From Xestospongia bergquistia (lineage: Eukaryota; Porifera; Demospongiae; Haplosclerida; Petrosiidae), in NCBI GenBank assembly GCA_963965975.1, contig OZ014412.1, positions 994,501-1,058,500 on the forward strand: 64,000 nucleotides of DNA, given 5' to 3'. Positions 1-10,456 of the stretch are shown here, in pieces. A program made the position numbers and the translations under genes. The notes under the pieces were generated by a model. It searched no databases, had not been told where the DNA came from, and worked only from the letters and a program-made list of their open reading frames with translations. Position 1 is the first letter of the stretch, and every line of letters begins with the position of its first letter.

Positions 1-3000
1 GAATTACATATCATAAATATATCAGAAGTGAACTATAATAAATTTTTTTACCTCATGTGGACTAAAGTTATATGTTGGAATAGCATTTGTTAACTGAGCT
101 GAATCTTTATAACTGATATAAAGGTAATAGTGATAACAAACACTTGAATTAACAAACCTCTTTTTGTTAGTTTGTGGATAATATGTAACTGCTCCCTCTG
201 TTAGCAAAAATGTCATATAATTAATATAGTTAATAATAACTCATATACCTTCACTAAGAGAGATTACTTGCTTTTTCTTTCTCCGCTGAATAATACAACT
301 AAAAACTATTATCACAGCAATACAGGTTATAATTATCAGTAATACTCCAATAACAACAAATATAAAATTGATATAAATAGAATCTGTAGTAAAATTAATC
401 AATTCAAGTTAAATGACACACCTAGACTGACCAACATATATTCCACTAGTAGGTTCTACAGATGCCATTACACTAGTAGTATTACTAGTAAAATCACTGA
501 CTGACTCATAAGATATTGTGCCTAGTAAGATTATAATGACATAGCATAATAAAAAAGTAATTACATTACTTACTGGTAAAAATAATAGTCTCAGTAGGAG
601 ATGGTAGTAGTAAGATATATTCCAGTACTTGAGGGTACACAACAGATGGGTTAGTTATAATAGTACCATCTACTATATCATGAGCTGTCACAGTATAGTT
701 ACCACTAACTGGTAGAGTTATATACTGGTATACTGTACTCTCCTCTATACTGGATTTACTTATATTAATAGACTTTACAGTTCCTTTAGAAGACTCTCTA
801 AATATCACATGACATCCATCAGCAGTAGATCTCTCAGCAAACCTACACTCTACAACAACTGATCCATTATCTGAGCAGCACTGTGGAGTGAGTCCTTGAA
901 CATGGTAGGTTGCTATGATGATAATGAAAATATTTTAGTATCAAAATAAAAATAGCTACTTACTAAAATATGATTCATTTGTTGTTTTAACGTGACCAAA
1001 AGAATCCATTATATCAGCAATAAAAACACAATTCAGTTGAGGACCAATGTTTGGTGTGTTATAGTTAACAGTCACTGACTCTTTATCTTCTGAAGAGTAG
1101 ACAATATCAGAAAGAGCATGTTTTTCTTCTGTTCCATGGGAGTTATCTCTAGTAATACCCAGTAAAGTACTGTTACAGAGTTTTGGAAAACCTTCAACCT
1201 AAAGATACAGTCAATAAATAGATAGATAGATAGATTTAACTACTACTGTATTTCCTTGAATAAAGCTGCAATATCTATTTAATTCAGGTCCAAGAGGGGA
1301 GATGCTACCATTCAAAGGTGGCAACTACTTGAGGGCAGCATGTACTCAAGTATAATGGCTATAAATATATATGGCTATAAGTATATGAATATAGTTACTT
1401 ATCACAAAATTATAATTTTTGATGTAAAAAAATTAACAAAATACTATTTTGACTTCTGATGTACTATGATTTGACTCTTCATTATTATGTTTAAACTTTG
1501 TAGCCAGGCTACATACTACTATAGAATTCATATATACATATATGCACATAAGTCAGTTGTTAAATATATGAACTGTTAATTCCATACCATTGATTAGTAA
1601 TATTGTTAGTACTTTAGAACATTATCATACAAATCTACATGAATTAGTCAAAACAACAAATTTATTCTAACAAAGAAATACTGTACTTACAGTAACATTG
1701 AAATGGACAGAAACGATTTTCTGCTTATTAAAGATAACACTGTGCTCAGGTTGGATAATGGCGTAAGTTTCTAAGAAATTATAGATAAATTTAATCATTA
1801 ACTATTAAAACATACCTTCAGAGTATATTCTTTGAATACTAGTGCTATTAGAGCCATATTCTCCACTGTGAACTATAACAGTAGCTGTGTAAATATCACA
1901 GACTGTGAGGTTATATAACTCATAAGATGTATCCTCAGTGATATCATTATATAGTAACTGGTCATGTTGGTTCACTATATAAATATGATATGATAGTGGA
2001 TAGCTCTGAAATGGATGAGACCAGGTCAACCAAGAAGAACTGTTGAGACTAAAATTGAAGTAAAGGTTTTCTGTCGCTATTGATGCAATACCTATCATAA
2101 AATAGAGATAAAGTTTCACAATAGAAATATCACATACACCAATTCATCCTTATCTCCAAACTGTATATGTAATAGTACAGTTAATTAATGTAGTAAAGAA
2201 CACTATAGGACTTCACTATAATATATATTTGCTTAATTGCTACAAAAAGTAGGGAAGTCTAAACCATTTGCTGAGATCAAATGTATATTACAGACATTAT
2301 GTGTATCAGCTTTCCTTCTGAGTTGGGATACATATAATTTAGTTACCAGTCTGTCACTTTAATTCATAAGGAAATGATAATGTACAAAGATCTCATTTCA
2401 CACTTTAAAAAGGATTGTGTTGTTTGTCAAATGATCATATAATCCAATGATAATAGAGAGACAAAGGAAACAAGCTATTGTGAAGCCATAATTGAAACAG
2501 ATCACGCCTATTGAAGTACACTCTGGAAATTATATTGTGTATACAATCTTATATACAGTTTATTTACTCACCTAGGGGCTATTTGATCATCGCCAACATA
2601 GTCTTTAGTATCAATGCAGGCAGAAAGTTGCATGTGCTAGGCAGTCCTATAATTAGAGTGCAAAGTACCCAGTAGACGCACTAAAAGGCAAAGCTTTTTT
2701 GTCTTTGATTGACGAGAAATGCTGAGTCATCAATAATCATCTAGCGCATCACGTGAGATTACGTCACTTGAGGAGGATAAGGAAGTCTCTGGATAAGACC
2801 ACAGCGACACTTTAGTGCATTTTTATTATTACTTTAAGCATATTCATAGCAAATTCTTGCAATCACACCTTACAACTATAAAAGGATGTGTTATGTAAGT
2901 TTGAAATTTAGCCTCATACTACCCACACAGTCTGTGCATCCCCTATTTCTACACTCTGGATATGTCAGTGACCTAGCCTCGTACCCAAGTGTTCACGATG

Positions 3001-4068
3001 AATGCCTGGTCACAAGGCTAGCATATACCGAGTTCATCCTGTAGTACCATTTAGAGTAGTCATAAATTATCATATTTTTACTCATAAACATATTAAATAA
3101 TACCACAAGCAATTACACCTGCCTAATAAATTGGTAAACTCAAACTACTGCTTAGAAAACATTTATGTTTTTAAAGTCTGTGAGTTTATAGCAATCACGT
3201 GAAAATGATTACCATGGCTAGAAACAACAAAGATAAGAGTATAGAAGGTACTAATGAAAGTCTACCTGCCACACCCACATCTTGTGTCTGGAAATTAGCC
3301 CACAAACTACATTTCTGTTAAATAGGTTTGATATATATATGCTGTCATACCCTTTCTCTCTAAGCAAAGGGGTGACAATACCAGACTAGCCATTGGTTGC
3401 TGTTGAGCCATTTCCACATACACACACTTGTAGAATATAGAGGGTTGTTTTTAAATAAGGAAATTAATTTTAATGATGAATTACTAGCGTTAATTTAAAA
3501 ACAAATTTAAATATATTTAATTTTTTTGAAATTAGGCTGTTACACTTTAGAAGCTTTATAGTATGCTAACGCAAAGGAGGAAAAAACAAGGAAAGATATG
3601 TGTATTGTATTCATAACTTCCTGAGTAAGTCATGATCTGTCAAATAGGAGTTGCAAAAGTAAACTAGAAACTAACCTTTAACTCTCAAAGTAGTTCCTTT
3701 AGAATCAAAGCTCTCACCAAAGACAAGACATCCAACATGTATCCCATCATTAATAGGTAGTGCTCTTATAGTTAGTACTGATGACAACACACCAACTGAT
3801 ATATTGTTAGTAGTAGTTATCGATATCTCTCTATACTGTTTAATGCCATTAGTAAGTGAATGGTCATTTATCGTCCAAATCAATGTATTTCCTGTACCAT
3901 CACAGGTAAAGTTCACTAGTGTATAAAGTGTTGGTAAGTCTGATAGGGTGGGAGCTGTAGTAATTTTAGCAGCTGAAAAGTATAGCATCAATCTTAATAA
4001 AACAAAAAATGCCACTTACTAGTAGAATCAGAGATAAGTAGAAGGGATAAAAGCACAGTAATTGCCAT
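1..4068 (-). CDS. R1: Ig/FN3 transmembrane receptor with long (type B) tail, 3' end outside window
   Basis: Minus-strand exons by splice sites and phase: 4020-4068 (signal peptide starting MAITVLLSLLLIS), 3676-3972 (Ig), 1816-2091 (FN3-1), 1691-1770 and 964-1198 (split FN3-2), 574-912 (X domain), 432-521 (stalk), 249-383 (transmembrane, then QRRKKK), 158-197 and 52-112 (tail). All visible exons are open and phases agree (mostly 1-1), giving about 534 residues before the gene leaves the window. The Ig exon has the C-W-C pattern (NFTCDGTG, LIWTI, HVGC). The tail has tyrosines in TYYPQ, SYKDS and PTYNFSPHE and resembles the R2 and R8 tails, so I class it as type B. The intron between Ig and FN3-1 is 1.58 kb, far longer than in R2, R4, R5 or R7. 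A pogo transposon sits about 50 bp upstream of the start codon. Function as a surface receptor is inferred from architecture; ligand unknown. Confidence 0.82.
2092..3675. other. Long intron of R1, no coding feature found
   Basis: This stretch separates the Ig and FN3-1 exons of R1; the matching introns of R2, R4, R5 and R7 are under 100 bp. It is locally less AT-rich around 2.5-3.05 kb and contains CACGTG at about 2750 and 3196 and an ACGTCA near 2760. I see no open exon of the receptor family and no recognisable transposon ends. An old insertion is the simplest explanation for its length, but I cannot name it. Confidence 0.4.
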
Positions 4069-4359
4069 CCCCTCACTAATAGTTTCTGACTTGCCTTTGT
4101 TATCGTACTAACCTAAAAAGTAGAGTAAAGGCGGAGGTATCCGGACAAACTTTTTTTCGAGTAGCTATTCACCTATCGGCTGACTTTTCAGTATTCTCTT
4201 TTGATATTGTTGGATAATAGAACTATTATACTATATTGATATAAAATATCAAGTAAATCTTCCTTCGTATTTAGTCAATTTCGAGTAGCTATTCACCTAT
4301 CGCCTGAATTTTCAGTAAATCTTCCTTCGTATTTAGTCAATACAGCCACTAGAGTAAAC

Positions 4360-4379
4360 GGGGGGGGGGGGGGGGGGGA
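4360..4379. repeat. Homopolymer G tract
   Basis: A run of about 19 G lies inside the left inner end of the pogo element, where the related ends read GGCGGGGGTATCC. It probably grew by replication slippage from the natural G-rich terminus. Its exact length is likely to be unreliable in assembly. Confidence 0.85.
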
Positions 4380-4771
4380 TCCGGACACAATCCAAAATTT
4401 TGAGTATTACGAAGTGAAACGACTAACGACTATGAATAATATTAATATTAGTACCTATAATATAGCTATATATAATTAATCTATTGTAGCAATCGATGCT
4501 ATAGTTTTACATGTTCCTACAGTTATTTGTAGAGAGGTTTTGTTCTCCTTTCAATGTTGGAATAGATTTTCTGATCTTAAACTTTCTCTCTTGCCTTTAA
4601 GAACACACTTCTCATAGTCAAACTGAATAACAGTGAAGTGAAACCATCAACTGTAATCTAATAAAATGTTTAGTAAATATTAATTAAATTTTATGATGAA
4701 TTCAACATTTATAATTAATTTTTTGAGCAGTTCAAATTTGAAAACTTCAATGTAGTTTTAGTTTCCATAAC

Positions 4772-6474
4772 ATGGCTTATAGCAAAGAAGCAATGGAAAG
4801 CACCATAGAAGAAGTCAAGACAGGAGCAAGTAACATCCATGGTGCTACTAGAAAATATGGAATTAGCTCCAGTACTCTGCATGATCATCTCTCAGAGAAA
4901 CATATTAAAGTAGATACTGGAGGACCAACAGTTCTAACATATACTGAGGAAGAGAGATTGTTCTTTCTCTTATTGCACTGGGAGAAATGGGATTTGGGTT
5001 AACAAAAGATCTAGTAGATATAATTGTGAGAGATTATTTAATGGAAAACAAGCTACCCAATCCATTTTCTCAAGGAATTCCAGGAAAAAATTGGTGGACA
5101 AGATTCAGAAAGAGATGGCCATGTATCACTGAAAGAAAGCCTCAGCACCTTAGCAAAAAGAGAGCAGATGCTTCCCATCCCAACATCATCAATGCATAGT
5201 TTGACAACCTAGAATCTCTCTTTCAAAAAATTGCACTAGACCCAGCGACTTCATCAGGACAAAATAGGATATGGAACTGTGATGATACTGGTTTATGTAC
5301 ATCTGTGTCCTCAAAGTATCTTCTTGTACGTTGTGGTACTCGACAAGTCATTGAGGTATTCAGCAGTTCTGGCCATGAGTACATTACTGTTTTAACAGCT
5401 TGCAGTGCAGCAGGAGATATTCTACCTCCTTTTATTCTATATAAAGGTAAAAATCTTTACCAGCGGTGGCTTATGGGAGGTCCAGTAGGGTCCTTCTATG
5501 GTGTAAGTGAATCTGGGTGGATGGACTCCATTAACTTTTTATCATGGTTTCATAACCAGTTTATGTCAGCAGTTCGTCCCTTGACAGAATCAGGACCAGT
5601 GGTTTTGATATTTGATGGGCATTATTCCCATGTTAGTCTAGAATTAATCAAGCTTGCTAGAGATAACAACATTCATCTCCTGTGTTTACCACCCAACACT
5701 ACGCATATCCTGCAACCTTTAGATGTAGGTCTATTTGCTGTTTTAAAAAAGAATTGGCGTAAGGTACTAAAAGAATATCAATTACAAACGAAAGGCGGCA
5801 AAGCATGTAAAGAAACATTTCCAAAATTGCTCACAAACCTTTTGGTTGCCTTAACACTAGAGGTGGTAAGATCAGGATTTAAAGGTACTAGTATCGTACC
5901 TCTTTCAAGAGAGCATGTCCTCTCCAAGCTACCAGTAGCTACAGATCTTGAGCCTGAAGTGGTTGATTGAGACAGCTGTCAAACAATCAAGTGCACCCAC
6001 TGTGGGGATGACATGCCAGCAACTCCCGTACTAAAAATGAGACTCACAAGTGTCTTTGCTACTGTTTTGCAAGTGAATGCACATCAACCAAAACTTGGCA
6101 AAAGAAATAATGCTAAGATTCGAGTAGAGGGAGATGTTATAACTTTAGATGAGTTCCTAGATGTACTTCAAAAACAACATGAAGAGAATGGAAAGAAGGG
6201 AAAAAGTAAAAAGAAGCAGAATGAAGAAGGTATAGATAAAACTTTTAGTCATACACATTACTCACTTTGTTCATCTCTAGTTGAAAAAGATATCTGTCAG
6301 GTTTGTAAAGTCAAGTATGACGAGGATGACGATGATAAGGATGGGTGGATAGGATGTGATGGAGATTGTAACAGATGGTACCATTATTGGTGTGCTGGGT
6401 TCAAAAGAATGTCAACTAGTAGACAACAATTTCTTTGCCAGTACTGTAAAAAAGGAGCAACATCTAATAAATAA
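4772..6474 (+). pseudogene. pogo-family DDE transposase with C-terminal PHD finger, broken
   Basis: N-terminal helix-turn-helix of the pipsqueak/CENP-B type (4772-5002: AVE-like start MAYSKEAMES, GATRKYGISSSTLHDHL), then a CENP-B-like DNA-binding segment (4987-5199), then the DDE endonuclease (5305-5970). Catalytic acidic residues are visible in WNCDDTGL, LIFDGHYSH and HILQPLDVGLF. The C terminus (6013-6474) carries a PHD-type Cys/His zinc finger with spacing ICQVCK ... GCDGDCNRWYHYWC ... CQYC. The frame shifts once near 4990, and there are in-frame stops at about 5197 (TAG) and 5968 (TGA), so the copy is inactive, though only lightly decayed. PHD fingers are known from some pogo/Tigger-like transposases; a role in target choice is only inference. 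Confidence 0.85.
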
Positions 6475-6836
6475 CACAGCTAGCTAGCTGCATGTCATAA
6501 TTATAATTACGTAACACCCCAAATTAATTTGTATTCACATTTTACACTTTATATAGGAATATATTATTAGTATATACTTTTATATCTCACCATCCATTTA
6601 GAGTTTAATCACCAGAAATAATTTTGAAATTTTCTTCTGCCAACAGCAATTACCCAGAGACAAAATAAAACCAGTTTTTAACTATAATATAGTGTCTGGA
6701 AACCACGCCCTCGGCTATTTAGAGTAGTTCCAAGCTGTATTGACTAAATACGAAGGAAGTACTACTGAAAAGTCAGGTGATAGGTGAATAGCTACTCGAA
6801 AAAAAGTTTGTCCGGATACCCCCGCCTTTACTCTAC

Positions 6837-7335
6837 TACTCTAAATAGCCGAGGGCGTGGTTTCCGGACACTAGTTAAAACTTGTTTTATTTTGCCTCTA
6901 GGTAATTACTATTGGCAGAAGAAGATTTCAAAATTATTTCTGGTGATTAAACTCTAAATGGATGGTGAGATATAAAAGTAAATACTAATAATATATTACC
7001 ATAATATAATATAATATAAAGTGTAAAATTTGAATACAAATTAATTTGGGGTGTTACATAATTATAATTATGACATGCAGCTAGCTGTGTTATTGATTAG
7101 ATGTTGCTCCTTTTTTACAGTACTGGCAAAGAAATTGTTGTCTGCTAGTTAGCATTCTCTTGAAACCAGCACACCAGTAATGGTAACCATCTGTTACATA
7201 CAATCTCCATCACATCCTATCCGCCCATTCTTATCATCAAAGAACAATCTCTCTTTCCTCAGTATATGTTAGAACTGTTGGTCCTCCAGTACCTACTTTA
7301 GTATGTTTCTCTGAGAGATGATCATGCAGAGTACA
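6837..7335 (-). mobile_element. Second pogo copy, inverted and internally deleted
   Basis: The sequence from 6837 repeats the 3' end of the first pogo element in the opposite orientation: 6837-7105 mirrors about 6480-6727. It continues into the PHD-finger end of the transposase (7090-7240) and then jumps directly to the N-terminal region (7245-7335, matching 4870-4970 of the first copy). About 1.3 kb encoding the DDE domain is therefore missing, with the junction near 7242. Beyond about 7335 similarity stops, so the 5' end is lost. The tail-to-tail pair makes a large imperfect palindrome centred near 6780. Confidence 0.8.
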
Positions 7336-10300
7336 CAGTTTGTTTGCTGAGAATCAATAATAAATTTGATATAATAAACACATTTTGTAATTATAACTGT
7401 CATCACATCCATTGTGTTTTACATAGATTGATATATTTTTGCTTTATTTTGAACAAAATAATTAAATGTGACATCATAATATATAATCCATAAGTAGTAC
7501 TCACTGCAAATGAGTACTTCATAGTTACAGTGTTCTCTATACTACTGATCTATGGAGGTATTTATAGTGTCAATGCTACATGTTCTGGTAAGTACTGCAG
7601 ACTATAAACACAAAATATATCTTGAAAATGTTGGGAATATTCTAAGGAGTGACTACAGCACTGTAAATAACATAATGCTATGTAGTACCTGTAATAAATG
7701 ACTTAGAGTGTATAGCTGTGTAGAGACAGTATAGAGAGTTATTAATATACTACATTATATCTACATTGATCTACATTCATTATTTAATGGAATTGTTTAT
7801 AGAAAATGTAATACTGGCTAATAATGTACATGTAAAACTAGCATTGATTGCTACAATAGATTAATTATATATAGCTGCTATATTAAAGTTAGTAAGTTTT
7901 AAAGTGAGGCTCTCTTATCTTATGTATGGATGAAAAGAGTTTGCACCTTGCATTTCTTACATTATGAATGTCTTTGCCATTTTAAGGATCTCTACCTTAT
8001 GGCCAGCAGCTTGGTTGCAGGCATGTAAGCTGTCAGGACCATGTGTCGATCTCTATGCCAAGGAAGGTCACGTAGATGCTAGATACTTGATCTTCTAGGG
8101 GGGAGGGGGCAACTGTTACTTCCAGTTATGAGCAGACCTCTAAGGCTTTGCATACATTGGAGGTGTATATATTGAGAGAAGTTTGAGCTGCCTACCAAGA
8201 GATATCGATAGTCATCCAGAGCAATTAGCTCCCTTCTATTTGCATCACCAAAAGCAAATCACCAGCTACCATTGTACAAATTTTTAGGACAAAGTACAAC
8301 CAAAAGGGCAGGCTGTGTCTATGAACACTTCAGAACACTCCAGACGCTGTCAGTCATCCTGATGATTAGATCCAGTTTGGTTAAAAGAAATCCGTTGTCT
8401 AGGACTAGCACTAAAGCAATCTTGTCTCTATCATATATAGATTGACAAGTTTTTCTATGAGCACAATTATTCATTGATGCCATTGTTTATTGATTAGCTA
8501 TTGATTTACTGAGGTTCACCATGCCAGGCTGCAAGCTAAGGAAGAAGCTGCATAGGAAAGCCTCAAGTAAGTATGCAGGAAGCATGTGGTCAGTGTGGTT
8601 GCCCAGGGCAGCCTCCAAAGCCTGTATATCAAGAGGGTGCGTGATTAGAGGATGATGCATGGCTATCCATTGTTAGGACATCAGGTATTGATGAACCCTG
8701 AAAGAGAGTTACTGAAACTTAATGATTGCCTGATGAATGACTGGGGCTTAGGAAAAAGACCTCACCACCCCTTTGACAGATGGAATTCCTGGAGTGAGGG
8801 CATATTGGTGACCTATAATATGGTCCTCACCATAGGCGCTGCATTGGTCTTAAGTAGCACACTCCTGGCAATATATAGGCACCTTGAGTCCATGAGCTGC
8901 TGACCTGACTTCCAACAGAGGTAGAATGGATGCAGGGTGGAGTAGCCTTGTGGATGGCCTTTATGGTAGGATTTGTGGAAGGATGACTAGAAGCACTAAG
9001 GCATGGGCTCTTAATTGTGTGATCTATCAGGAAGCAGGACTGGATTGCTCTCTAATTACCCATAAAGGCCAGCAGGAACGAAGGACTCAGGTCTGACTCT
9101 TTAGCTGCTGGTTAGCAGCCACTTGTGAATGAAAACATGATTAAACAAACCCTTATTTCCTTAAAACACAACCTCAACCCTGAATGTTTCAAATGGAGAT
9201 TACTTCACTAATAAGCTAGGCATGTGTGTGTTTATCTCCTATATGGTGGTCCTATCAGAACACCGGGCTTGATCTTGTCAAGAACTATCTAGCCAACATG
9301 AGGAACCTGATTTGCCGCATTGAAAGGGGAGAATCTTATCTGGCAACAACTTGCACAAGTTCACAAATTGCAGCAAATGTACTTGGCCACTAGCTTGCCA
9401 GGCATGAGGGCAACATCCTGGAGAGAATGAAGGGAGTGGGTGTTACCAGAAGAAGGGATGAATTGGCAGGCTGAGCTAAAAGCAGCTGTGGCTGAGTCTG
9501 AGGGGGACGTAGTGTCATCAAGGGCTGTAAAATCAGCAAATACTATATATCTCCAAAGGTGGAAGTGCCTGTACCTGTGGGAGGTAAGAATTAATATAAG
9601 CTGTGCTGCTCTAAGTTATTAATCTGAAGATCCTGCAGATGGCAGTTTACTGAATCTGCAGTTCCAATGTCATACTTGGAGTATACACCTTTTATCTGGA
9701 GCTGTGAGAGTAGTCTCATGAGATAGCCCTTCCTCTTTTTTAATAAGCTAATAGAGAGGAGGGTCTTTCCCAATGGAATGTGGTGCAGTACAAGAAGTTG
9801 TCATAGTGGTTATGAATATCTCCCAACTATATATTTATTTATACATTATAATTATAATTCCTTTCTTTGAATGATTAATTTTTATAATTATATAATAGAT
9901 GATAATACACAAATGTTACTAATACAAACAAAATGAATAAAAAAAACAAATGGACCAATGTTTTCAAAATAGATGTAAATGATTAAATCTGAGTAGATGT
10001 ACAATATCAATGTATATTCAAATGTATTGTAAATACAGTCTTAAAATAAAAATTCTAACTTAACAGCCTTCTGGTTTGGACTTCAGCCAGACTGAAAATT
10101 CTTTTATAACTATACAGTGACAAAGTAGTATTATATTCTTAATTTTGTGTGAATATTTTGCTATCTTGTATTTTACTTTACTTTGACATTTATGTATGTG
10201 TAATATTCTTAGGACATCAATTGAAACTCAAAACAACTTAGCACTAACACTCATCACATTTAAAGCTCTTCAACAATGAGAAACAATCCACAATGTATGT

Positions 10301-10456
10301 AACTATCATGATGATACAAATTAATAAGTGACTATACATAACAGTTATTTAATTTTTTTATGTTGTATCCAACAATAATGTGAACTACAAATATTAAAAT
10401 GTATAGTATATAGCGTATAGTAGTAATAAGCTAAATCTCCAAAAGTGATTTATATA
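7336..10456. other. Spacer with unidentified GC-richer island (about 7.9-9.8 kb)
   Basis: No receptor exon is recognisable here. Between about 7960 and 9790 base composition is clearly richer in G and C than the receptor units, and there are short open stretches on the plus strand (8652-8903, 9440-9622). None shows a domain I know, and splice signals do not link them. The island may be a decayed mobile element or a piece of unrelated host sequence. The rest (7336-7960, 9800-10456) is plain AT-rich DNA. Confidence 0.35.

Larger units (their letters stand above)
4120..6836 (+). mobile_element. pogo/Tigger-like DNA transposon nested in a palindromic relative
   Basis: Outer inverted arms match at 4120-4193 and about 6764-6836 (core GTATCCGGACAAAC and CGAGTAGCTATTCACC). 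A second pair of ends lies inside: about 4348-4390 on the left, holding a run of G followed by ATCCGGACAC, and about 6690-6727 on the right, ending in TTTAGAGTAG. The motif CTTCCTTCGTATTTAGTC occurs twice on the left (4260, 4320) and inverted on the right (6740). I read this as a transposase-bearing pogo element inserted into, or fused with, a palindromic MITE of the same family. The transposase lies between the inner ends. Limits of the two layers are approximate. Confidence 0.72.

Noticed and set aside
7550-7625. Possible plus-strand signal-peptide exon (MEVFIVSMLHVL followed by GTAAGT)
   Set aside because: No downstream plus-strand exons fit; a single short match is likely chance.
8652-8903. 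Plus-strand 83-codon frame as a membrane protein gene
   Set aside because: Only one weak hydrophobic stretch, no homology recognised, no splice context; left within the unidentified island.
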